Positions 1 through 8,000 of a DNA stretch of 20,599 nucleotides are shown here, in pieces. The position numbers and the translations under genes are program-made. The DNA is from an uncultured Christensenella sp. Its GTDB lineage: Bacteria; Bacillota; Clostridia; Christensenellales; UBA3700. The notes below the pieces were generated by a model, which worked only from the letters and a program-made list of their open reading frames with translations, ran no database searches and was not told the origin of the DNA. The stretch lies in the NCBI GenBank assembly GCA_910584035.1, contig CAJTZR010000021.1, positions 1 through 20,599 on the forward strand, in the 5' to 3' direction. Within the stretch, counting starts at the first letter, position 1. Every line of letters starts with the position of its first letter.

Positions 1-3
1 TAC

Positions 4-33
4 TTGACAAATATATATATTTAATTAGATAAT
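4..33 (+). promoter_or_regulatory. Sigma-A-like promoter, plus strand
   Basis: A perfect -35 box TTGACA (4-9) is followed after 18 bp by GATAAT (28-33), so transcription would start near 40. The only thing downstream before a terminator at 105-136 is the 30-bp element at 45-74. The product would therefore be a transcript of roughly 100 nt with no coding sequence, or the match is chance in AT-rich DNA. Confidence 0.4.
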
Positions 34-44
34 ATTCATATAAT

Positions 45-74
45 ATGTACATAGATATATGTATTTTATGTACC
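45..74 (+). repeat. 30-bp dispersed element, copy 1
   Basis: This element matches the reverse complement of 20493-20522 at 28 of 30 positions, including 20 identical bases in a row from 46. It contains TACATA-GATA-TATGTA (an inverted repeat with a 4-bp spacer) followed by a third TATGTA half-site, so it looks like a protein-binding site rather than a mobile-element end. The second copy sits in the leader of the surface-protein gene. Confidence 0.6.
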
Positions 75-104
75 ACCATTTTACATAATTTAACTAAAAT
101 ACTC

Positions 105-136
105 AAAAATACCCCCGATTTTCGGTGGGTATTTTT
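105..136 (+). terminator. Bidirectional-type intrinsic terminator
   Basis: AAAAATACCC (105-114) pairs with GGGTATTTTT (127-136). An upper stem CCGA/TCGG (115-118 with 122-125) is separated from it by one bulged T at 126. A-run and T-run flanks let it work on either strand. It has the same bulged design as the terminator at 15483-15512. Confidence 0.7.
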
Positions 137-177
137 AATAATTCGACTTTTTACAAAATCTTGAATTTACAAATAAT

Positions 178-212
178 ACAACAAGGCAAAATTTATACTC
201 TTGCCTTGTTGT
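178..212 (+). terminator. Hairpin followed by T-run
   Basis: A perfect 12-bp stem, ACAACAAGGCAA (178-189) with TTGCCTTGTTGT (201-212), encloses an 11-nt loop and is followed by TTTT on the plus strand. Read on the minus strand the T tract is poor, so a plus-strand terminator is the better reading, although no plus-strand gene precedes it in the window. Confidence 0.55.
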
Positions 213-406
213 TTTTATCAATAAAATTTTAATCTTTCAAGCCAATAGCTGGCTACGGCAAAATAAAAACTATAGTACATTCCTATTTACAACTTCAGTC
301 TCTATTACCATACAACAAATTATGGTATCTTATCAAACTCGTCATCAACCAAGTGAATTCATTATATGTCTTTATAAAAATTCTATTTAAAACAATTCAA
401 ATATAC

Positions 407-436
407 AACAAGATACCGAAAACTCAGTATCTTGTT
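407..436. terminator. Hairpin 3' of the fucose operon
   Basis: AACAAGATAC (407-416) pairs with GTATCTTGTT (427-436) around a 10-nt loop. It lies about 110 nt past the kinase stop codon and could end the fucose operon transcript. The T tract on the minus strand is weak, and it is better on the plus strand. The arm sequence recurs in the hairpin at 17291-17320. Confidence 0.4.
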
Positions 437-545
437 TGATTGACTTTTGAAAAACAATAGATTTTTCACTTGATTTGATATTTAATCAAAGTCATTATCA
501 TATTTATTTTTTTGTCTATTAATATTACTATAATGCAATAATGTA

Positions 546-1814
546 TTATCTAATCAAGCTTTGACGAAGTGCGTTGCCGTAGGTTGCTCCCTCGCTTTTT
601 GTGCAAATTATGTTAACTTTTGATAGTTCTTTTAAAGTTTCAACAAAATATTTTGCTTTAGTTGCACCGCCAGTCATAACAATATTTTTAATACTTTTGC
701 CAGTTACTTGTTCCAATCTTGTAATTGCAATTGTAACTCGTTTTGCTATTGAATAATATGCTGTTTTAACTAAATCGTATATATCACAATCACTAACTGC
801 TAACTGACATTTAATATCTTTAGTCATATTGTCTTGCGACATTAATTTATCCACATTTAGCTCACCTAATATTTTTGCATTGTCTATCCTTTTGTCAATT
901 TCTGCATAGCTCAAAGCATTTTCGGCAACTAGTCGTTGAATAATAAAAAGTCCATTTATATTATCTAGTAAACTTACTTTTCCGCCGTTAATACGTTCAT
1001 TGGTATATCTATTTTCATACGCAATGTTATTGCAAACTGGGTTATCTAACACTTTACCAATAAGCAACCAAGACCCAGATGCTAGAAAAGCGGTATTGTC
1101 GTCAGTTATATCTAATGCAAAAATTGCCGATGCAGTATCGTGAGTACCCACTGCTACTACGGGAACATTTTTAAATGTGCCATACTGCTCACCATCAAAA
1201 ATTAGTTGAGGTAAAATCTCCGCATTTAAACCTAATTTGTTAATTAAAGAATAATTCCATTCCTTACCATTTAAAGCCAACAGACCTGTTGTGCTTGCAT
1301 TGCTCGCTTCAATACGGATATTTCCAGTTAAATAATAGGCAAGTAAGTCAGCAATCATTGCTATTTTAACATTGTTGCTATTATATCTGCATTCCTTTTT
1401 ATCCGCCCAAAGTTGATAAATTGTATTAATAGGATTAGGATAAATACCACTTAAATTATAATATTCTTCCTTAGATAATAGGCTATGCAATTCATTAAAA
1501 GCAATATCACCACGGCTGTCACGATAACAATAAGGCTTATCTAATAGCTTACCATTATCACAAATAACACCATAGTCTACACCCCAAGAGCATATCCCGA
1601 TTGAGGTTATATTGTGGGTGTCCAATACCTTTACCACTTGTGTTTTTATATTGTCAAACAATTTTTCAATATCCCATCTGTAATGCCCATTCTCATCAGG
1701 ACTTGCGGAATGTGGGAACCTTGCAATTTCCGTTAAACACAAATCTTTACCTTGAGCAAGCATTATCCTTGCACTTGATGAGCCTAAATCTATAGCTAAA
1801 TATTGCTTATCCAT
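546..1814 (-). CDS. FGGY-family sugar kinase, probable L-fuculokinase (rhamnulokinase-like)
   Basis: This cytoplasmic kinase is predicted to phosphorylate L-fuculose with ATP to L-fuculose-1-phosphate, the step between the isomerase and aldolase encoded just upstream. Visible FGGY features are the N-terminal phosphate loop with AIDLGSSSAR (residues 7-16), SWGVD around 76-80, YRDSRG at 97-102, the probable catalytic base D226 in GTHDTA, SGSW at 246-249, and a C-terminal GGATKAKYF adenosine-site segment. The sequence resembles the RhaB branch more than classical FucK, so the substrate is assigned from context. At 422 residues it is shorter than typical 460-490-residue members, ending soon after the GATYGNA motif. 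I chose the ATG at 1814, five bases from the first base of the aldolase stop codon (1819) and with GGTGG in front; an in-frame GTG at 1823 is an alternative that would overlap the aldolase. Confidence 0.85.
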   Translation of the reverse strand: MDKQYLAIDLGSSSARIMLAQGKDLCLTEIARFPHSASPDENGHYRWDIEKLFDNIKTQVVKVLDTHNITSIGICSWGVDYGVICDNGKLLDKPYCYRDSRGDIAFNELHSLLSKEEYYNLSGIYPNPINTIYQLWADKKECRYNSNNVKIAMIADLLAYYLTGNIRIEASNASTTGLLALNGKEWNYSLINKLGLNAEILPQLIFDGEQYGTFKNVPVVAVGTHDTASAIFALDITDDNTAFLASGSWLLIGKVLDNPVCNNIAYENRYTNERINGGKVSLLDNINGLFIIQRLVAENALSYAEIDKRIDNAKILGELNVDKLMSQDNMTKDIKCQLAVSDCDIYDLVKTAYYSIAKRVTIAITRLEQVTGKSIKNIVMTGGATKAKYFVETLKELSKVNIICTKSEGATYGNALRQSLIR

Positions 1815-1816
1815 TG

Positions 1817-3070
1817 TTACCACCCATTGAAAGTTCTGTCAATTTCCGCACTTTGCTCGTCATTGATTGGTGTAATTTTTGCTATATTGCAAGCGGATAT
1901 AATTGACCTTGCAGAATAGTCGGTTACTTCCATTCTGTCAAAAGCCTTAGTCAAGTTTTTACCGATTGTAATTACACACTCATTATTTACTATTGCAAGT
2001 GGTTTTGTGGTTGCCATTGATTTTGCAATTTGCTCAGCAGTTATACCACACTCAAGCTGAACGGCATTTTTAAGCATAATGTAACTTTCGGGAATTAGTT
2101 TTGCATCAAAATATTTATGTGATACACTAAAGCCCATTGTAGCATTTGGCATAGAAATATAGCAAACTTTTGCCTCTGGTATTTGTTCAAACACGCTAAT
2201 TGCAATTTGCAAATAGTCTGCAGACAAATCATTTATATTATAAAACTTACCTTTGCTATATTTTGCAATATCATTTGCAGATATTTTATCTCTTCCCACA
2301 CTATCTGGGTTAAACAAAATATCCCCATTATCTAGTTTTACGCACAAAGTTCCAAGACTTGTTGACATTAATTTTTGGTAGTGGCTACGTTTAATAAAAT
2401 TAGCAATATCCTCTGCCACAACTAACTCATCCGCTGACAACTTTTCTTTACTTGCATTAATTTTTACACTATAATCTGCGTGTTTATCACATTTTTTAAC
2501 ACCATCTAAAATAGCTGCATTGATAAGAGTTTCACACAAATTATCCAACATCTCATATTTTCTGTAAGCAAGTTCCAAATTTTCTGCACCAACAGTAGCA
2601 CCGTGATTGTGCATCATTACGCTATTATAACCTTTGTCAAACTCTGCCTTAACTATATTGCCCAAACTAATTGAGCCTGGCAAATCATAAACACTATCCG
2701 CAATCTCCCCCAAAACCTTTTGATAGCAAGGGCAAACGCTACTATCTGGCACTTTACGTGCAGTGGCATATGCAACTACACTTGGTGCGTGAGCGTGAAC
2801 TACTGCTCGGATATCCTCACGACATTTGTAAATGTTTGAGTGAAAAGGCAATTCCATTGACGGAGTATGCTTACCAATAATTTGACCATCTGCAAGTACA
2901 GTCATTATATCCTCTTCCTTTAAGCTACCTTTGTCAATACCAGACGGCGTAATATATATTGTCCCCTCACTATCCATACATGAAATGTTACCACCGCTTG
3001 TAGTTGTTAAGCCATTGTAGTATACTCTATTAATAGTATCAATTACACCTTTTTTTGTATTTTTTATCAT
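1817..3070 (-). CDS. Class II aldolase with degenerate second domain, probable L-fuculose-phosphate aldolase
   Basis: The predicted reaction is cleavage of L-fuculose-1-phosphate to dihydroxyacetone phosphate and L-lactaldehyde in the cytoplasm. The N-terminal domain (about 1-200) has the family hallmarks: TSGGNIS phosphate-binding segment (24-30), TPSG (41-44), a catalytic-type E73 in SMELPFH, zinc ligands H92 and H94 in VHAHAP, and H156 in HNHG. E73, H92 and H94 fall at the same numbers as in E. coli FucA. The protein is 417 residues against about 215 for FucA. Residues 215-395 look like a second, diverged copy of the same fold (MSTSLGT for TTSGGNI, NPDSVG for TPSG) in which the zinc histidines are lost. 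The ATG at 3070 follows AGAGAGG. The reading frame stays open to 3145, but nothing upstream of 3070 resembles the family. The gene sits between fucI and the kinase. Confidence 0.85.
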   Translation of the reverse strand: MIKNTKKGVIDTINRVYYNGLTTTSGGNISCMDSEGTIYITPSGIDKGSLKEEDIMTVLADGQIIGKHTPSMELPFHSNIYKCREDIRAVVHAHAPSVVAYATARKVPDSSVCPCYQKVLGEIADSVYDLPGSISLGNIVKAEFDKGYNSVMMHNHGATVGAENLELAYRKYEMLDNLCETLINAAILDGVKKCDKHADYSVKINASKEKLSADELVVAEDIANFIKRSHYQKLMSTSLGTLCVKLDNGDILFNPDSVGRDKISANDIAKYSKGKFYNINDLSADYLQIAISVFEQIPEAKVCYISMPNATMGFSVSHKYFDAKLIPESYIMLKNAVQLECGITAEQIAKSMATTKPLAIVNNECVITIGKNLTKAFDRMEVTDYSARSIISACNIAKITPINDEQSAEIDRTFNGW

Positions 3071-3151
3071 AAAAAACCTCTCTTTTAGCAATTTAGCCCC
3101 GATTTTTGATACATTTTTATAAATTTGTGGGCATATACTGCCCACAAAATT

Positions 3152-4915
3152 TTATTTGTATAGTGGTCCGTAAGTTTTGCAAGCTCTGTAATCAGCTGAC
3201 TCCAAATCCTTAGTACCAAATGCTGACCAAGTGTGTGGTCTAAATAATCTATCCTCACTAACATTGTGCATATTAACTGGTATTCTTAACATTGATGCCA
3301 AAGTAATTAACTCACTACCAACGTGTCCATAAGCAAGTGCTGCGTGGTTCGCACCCCAATTTGCCATTACGCTGTATACATCTTTGAACGCACCTTCTCC
3401 AGTCAAGTTTGGTACAAACCAAGTTGATGGCCAAGTTCTATCAGTTCTGTTTTGTAAAACTGTATCAACCTCATCTGGTATAACAGCTGTATAGCCCTCT
3501 GCAATTTGCAACACTGGACCTAGTCCGTCAACCATATTAAGTCTTACAGCAGTTACTGGCATTTCTGCAATTGTTTTGAAGTCAGAGCTATAACCGCCAC
3601 CTCTAAAGTAGTCAAGATTTGCTTGTGACCATTGAACATTAGCCATAGTGTTTTTGATATCCTCTTTAGTGATTTTCCACCACTCTTTCATACAAGGTTT
3701 ACCATTTTCGTCCTTGCAAGCCCCAATTCCGTCCAAAGCTGCTGCACCGCTATTAATCATATGTATAAAGCCATTTTTTGCAAGACCTTCTGGCTTCCAA
3801 CCAGTAACTCTTTCAACCGCACTTGGTGACCAGTATGTACGAACATCGGCAAATATACTTGCACGATTTGTAACAAGCTTGTTCATTAACATTGACATAC
3901 CATTTAAAGTATCATTTTCAGTTGCAAGAATAAATGGCTCTTTTTTGCCACGCCAGTCAAAAGATGTATTCATAATAGATTCCATAAAATCACCATTTGG
4001 CAATCTATCAATCCATTGTCTTTGACCTTGGAAACCGCCAGCAATAGCATTTCTGCCATTAGCCTCTTCTGGATAACCCATTTCTTTTAACTTAGGATTA
4101 CCAAACATTATATCGTTTACAATGATTGTCATTTTTGCTGTGTATTCCCAAAGCTTATCTTTAGGCATAACAATCCTTGCTTTGTTGTAATCATTAATAT
4201 CAATACCTTCCTTGCAGTTAGCTTTTATCCAAGCAAGTGCTTTTTTGTACTCTTCCTCGTCATAAATGCCTAAATTGATACGTCTATCAATTTCAACCAT
4301 ATCTACCCACTCTGCACGGATACCAAAATATTGTTGCATTAAATTGCCGTCCAAAAATGAGCCTGCAATACCCATTGATACAGCACCTAAGCCAACATAA
4401 GTTTTGTTTTTCATTTGACCAACAGCCATAGCACATTTTGCAAAAGACAAAATCTTTTGTTTTACATCATCTGGAATAATAGTGTCGCCAATATCTTGAA
4501 CATCTTTGCCATAAATTGAATAAATAGGCAAACCTCTTTGAGCACTTGCTGCGACTGCACAAGCCAAAAATACTGCACCAGGTCTTTCTGTACCATTAAA
4601 ACCCCAAACTGCTTTTATTGTATTAGGATTAAGGTCAATTACCTCTGTTCCATAACACCAACAAGGTGTAACTGTAAGTGTTGCAACTACATTTTCAGTT
4701 GCAAATTGTTCCTCGCACTTGCAAGCTTCGGCAGAGCCACCAATAGTTGTATTTGATATAACGCACTCAACTGGAGTGCCGTCACTATAAAAACAATTAC
4801 TCTCAATAAGAGCTTTTGCTGATTTTGCCATATTCATTGTTTGAGTTTCCAAACTTTCTCTAATGCCACCACAACGTCCGTCTATTACAGGTCGAATACC
4901 TATTTTACATTTCAT
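3152..4915 (-). CDS. fucI: L-fucose isomerase
   Basis: This enzyme converts L-fucose to L-fuculose and is the entry step of the pathway; the fold is Mn-dependent and normally hexameric in the cytoplasm. Similarity to E. coli FucI is evident over the whole 587 residues: KIGIRPVIDGR at the start, CVISNTTIGG, TVTPCWCYG, WGFNGTERPGAV, SMGIAGS, GFQGQR, FRGGGYSS, GLGPVLQIAEG, and the ending DYRACKTYGPLYK. The metal and catalytic residues E333 (ATEND), D357 (FADVRTYWSP) and H524 (NWGANH) correspond to E337, D361 and H528 of the E. coli enzyme. An AGGAGA ribosome binding site at 4922-4927 supports the ATG at 4915. It is the first gene of the operon, 81 bp ahead of the aldolase. Confidence 0.97.
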   Translation of the reverse strand: MKCKIGIRPVIDGRCGGIRESLETQTMNMAKSAKALIESNCFYSDGTPVECVISNTTIGGSAEACKCEEQFATENVVATLTVTPCWCYGTEVIDLNPNTIKAVWGFNGTERPGAVFLACAVAASAQRGLPIYSIYGKDVQDIGDTIIPDDVKQKILSFAKCAMAVGQMKNKTYVGLGAVSMGIAGSFLDGNLMQQYFGIRAEWVDMVEIDRRINLGIYDEEEYKKALAWIKANCKEGIDINDYNKARIVMPKDKLWEYTAKMTIIVNDIMFGNPKLKEMGYPEEANGRNAIAGGFQGQRQWIDRLPNGDFMESIMNTSFDWRGKKEPFILATENDTLNGMSMLMNKLVTNRASIFADVRTYWSPSAVERVTGWKPEGLAKNGFIHMINSGAAALDGIGACKDENGKPCMKEWWKITKEDIKNTMANVQWSQANLDYFRGGGYSSDFKTIAEMPVTAVRLNMVDGLGPVLQIAEGYTAVIPDEVDTVLQNRTDRTWPSTWFVPNLTGEGAFKDVYSVMANWGANHAALAYGHVGSELITLASMLRIPVNMHNVSEDRLFRPHTWSAFGTKDLESADYRACKTYGPLYK

Positions 4916-4955
4916 ATTTAATCTCCTAAATACTTTAAATAATATAAAAAATAAT

Positions 4956-4984
4956 AATGTGCAATATTATTTATATTGCACATT
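4956..4984. promoter_or_regulatory. Perfect palindrome over the fuc transcription start
   Basis: AATGTGCAATAT (4956-4967) and ATATTGCACATT (4973-4984) are exact inverted repeats separated by 5 bp. The right arm ends one base from the -10 box of the predicted fuc promoter, so the site spans about +1 to +25 and is a natural repressor operator. The hairpin is also followed on the minus strand by ATTATTTTTT, so it may serve as terminator of the phosphoesterase gene that ends at 5037. The two roles are compatible. Confidence 0.65.
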
Positions 4985-4985
4985 C

Positions 4986-5014
4986 ATTATATCACTATTC
5001 TATTCAATTTACAA
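4986..5014 (-). promoter_or_regulatory. Promoter of the fucose operon
   Basis: On the minus strand TTGTAA (5014-5009) is followed after exactly 17 bp by a perfect TATAAT (4991-4986) preceded by TGA, an extended -10. Transcription would start near 4979, giving a leader of about 65 nt before fucI. The -35 box lies 23 bp beyond the stop codon of the upstream phosphoesterase gene. Confidence 0.7.
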
Positions 5015-5036
5015 TAGTTATTTTTTAATTTTTTTA

Positions 5037-8000
5037 TTAATTTTCAAAATCTTCTGCCTTACATTGAGCAATCTTCTTTTTGTGGTTACGAAGCAATAAA
5101 ATTACTAACAAAATTATACCTGCAACTATTATTATTGCAACTACTATAGAAATAATTAAATTAATAAAATTGGTATTAAACATTACAAGCTGTTCAATAC
5201 TATCCTTTTGCATATCATATTGATAAGCTGTAAAGGAGATATTTTCTCCGTCAAATAATAGTTTGCCAAATGTTGGATTATTTAGTTTTGGTGATTGAAA
5301 CAACTTGCCTTTGCTGATAAAATCATCTGTTTTGCTATCAAAATCGTAGTACTTATCACCACTGACACCCATAGTCATATAAAGTACACCACCATTGTTG
5401 TTATTTATAGGTGAACCTTGTTTATATGCTGGTGTTTTTATCTTTTTACCCTCACCATCTAAAAAGAAACTTTCGCTATAAATGTGGTCGTGACCTTGCA
5501 AAACAAGTTCCACTTTATAATCACTAAAAATCTTGCTTAGCACTTTACGCATATTGACTATTTCCAAATCGTCTTTATGAGGTCCAGCAGAATATATTCC
5601 TTTGTGCATAGCAACTACTTTTAGCTTGTCATAGTTTTGTTCCAAATCAGCTTTAAGCCATTCAACTTGAGTATAATTTAAGTTGTCATTAACAATATCA
5701 TTTGTATCTAATACTACAAAATGCACATTGCTATAGTCAAAAGAATAATAATTTTTATTCATATTAAAATATATTTCCAATGGAGATTTTCCGCTTGCAG
5801 TGTCAATCATATAATTATTCTCATTATCTTTTTTTACACTTACATCGTGATTACCAGCAACAACAACTTGAGGTATTGTACCAAAAAATTGAGTGTTACT
5901 ATTTAATAGGTACTGCCATTGATTAAGGTTCTTACCACTATCCACCAAGTCGCCAAGATTAATTGCAAAGTCATATCCAAAAGTGCTAACACGTTGAGAG
6001 GCTTCCATTAATTTAGCAGTATTTTGATAAGCTGTAGCGGACATTCCTTGCATATCTGTCATAATTAACATTTCAAAAGGTGTTTTTTCCGCATTGCTAC
6101 CAGTTTTAAAAGTATAATAATCGCTAAAGTAATCTCCACTACCAACTCTGTAGGTATACAAAGTATTTGGCTTTAACCCAGTAATTTGCAAAGTATGCCT
6201 TGCAAGCTCTTGTGTTGTGTAAGTAGTGATTATACCTATATCAACTAATGGTTTGTCCACCTCAATAATCTCACAGCCTGTCACAACACTACCAATATCA
6301 GTTGGACTGAATGCCGTCCTATCGCCCTCACTTATTTGAATTTGAGTTTCAGTAACATTTTTATCTGTAAACCAAACTAAATTTCTATCCGTTGTCTTAT
6401 TTTCACCAAAAGTCATAGTAAGCATTGACGGCAATCTACCATCAGTAATGCTTGCTGGACGTTTTTTGCCACCAGAAAAATGAGTATGTTCGTCTGTGCT
6501 GTCAAACAACACTTTGCTTGGAACACCAGGAACTCCGTCATAAGTTGTGTCTGTAACTAAAGAGCGAATAACATCGCTTACATTTTCACCAATTCCTTTA
6601 GCAATACTTTGAGTCAAAATATAATCTATCTGCTTATCCACAAGCTCGCTAGGCAATTTTTTAAGCTTATCACCTGCAAATTTTTGGATAAACTTATCTA
6701 GATTGAACTCTTTTAAATCAACGCCAAAGAAATTTAATATTCCACTTAAATCTCTTATATCGTCACTGTTAATACCAGTAGTTAAATTGTAGTTTGTAGT
6801 CAAAACTTGTTTAATAAGTTTTATCATTGAGTTATTGCCACTCCTCATCTCGTCAACAATACTTTCAACAAACCTACCAGACGGCATCCACTCCTCAATG
6901 CTATATATCAAATTTTCATTTATGCCAGCAAGCTCAATGCCTTCACCACCTTTTAAGTGTGTAGTATAAGCATCTACAAACATATTTTGCACAGTATAAT
7001 CATCTATAATTTTAAGGTTAATCAATTGCTCAGCAAATGTATAAATATATGCCCTTAGCTTGTTATCATCACCTTGTAAGAACTTTTTATTCCCTGTGTA
7101 AACAAAGTCCGCTAAAGTTTTTGCCTCTATTTGAGTATATAAGTTACCTATGACTTTTCTCAAAGCGGTGGAATTATCCTTAATGACATTTTTAGCCAAA
7201 CCTTTGTCTAAATATTTGTCTATACTCTCAATAACAAAGTTTACAAAATTGTCTTTATCTATATGCTTTATAGCACTATCAAGCACACCAGTTAACATAT
7301 TGTCATATAAATTTACATCAATATACTCTGCTAAGTCATCAATAACTTTGTTATTTATATATAATTGATTGTCATCTAAAATGTAGCCATTTTCAAGCAA
7401 AAGTGTTATGTCAACATTACTAATTTCCTTTAAGGTTTGTGTCATATCACTAGCAACATCTTGAGCAACATCTTGAGCACCATTTTGATAAAAACTAATA
7501 TCAATATTTCGGTAATTAGCACCATATCCTACTGGCGAACCAGTTTCAATATCATATAAGGTGTGTCCATCAAAATTACAAAAGCTAGCAATATCATTTG
7601 CGTGCATATGCCCACTAAAATTATATTTTACACCCAATTTTAACAAACTATCCCTAACCAATTCCCAATTTGAATACAAGTAATTTTTAGTCCACCTTTC
7701 TTGCATTGTAAAATGTGGTATAACATTTTGGTGCGTTAAAGATATAATATTGTTAGTAAAATTACCTTTTTCACCATTAAGCCATTCAAAAACGCCGTCT
7801 TCAACTTTACCACCAACTTTGCCGTCTACTAAGCCGTCAAGACCTAGCAAAGTAAACTTATTCAAACAATTTACATAATAAGACAAATCACCTTGTGAAA
7901 GTTGCGTACTATTTGCAGTTAATGCTGGTGTCCAAGTAAAATGCAAATTACTTGCAAGCTCACTATATACATAATTACCATTTTCTGCAACATATGGTAA

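Larger units (their letters stand above)
1..545. other. Gene-free interval downstream of the fucose operon
   Basis: No open reading frame with a credible start and ribosome binding site is visible here. The interval holds a plus-strand promoter-like sequence, one copy of a 30-bp element also found at the far end of the window, and three hairpins (105-136, 178-212, 407-436), each listed separately. A fourth weak stem, TACCATA at 306-312 against TATGGTA at 321-327, is probably noise in such AT-rich DNA. The gene to the left lies outside the window, so its direction is unknown. Confidence 0.7.

Noticed and set aside
11..20. AT dinucleotide run near the left edge
   Set aside because: It is short and expected in DNA this AT-rich.
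546..1814. Calling the kinase a rhamnulokinase outright
   Set aside because: Motifs favour the RhaB branch, but it is in an operon with fucose isomerase and an aldolase, and no rhamnose isomerase is present.
3648..4025. 125-residue frame on the plus strand inside fucI
   Set aside because: It is antisense to a strongly conserved enzyme, has no ribosome binding site, and is a by-product of fucI codon use.
7455..7485. Small repeat encoding QDVAQDVASD in the phosphoesterase
   Set aside because: It is a two-unit 12-bp repeat inside a linker, likely replication slippage without consequence.
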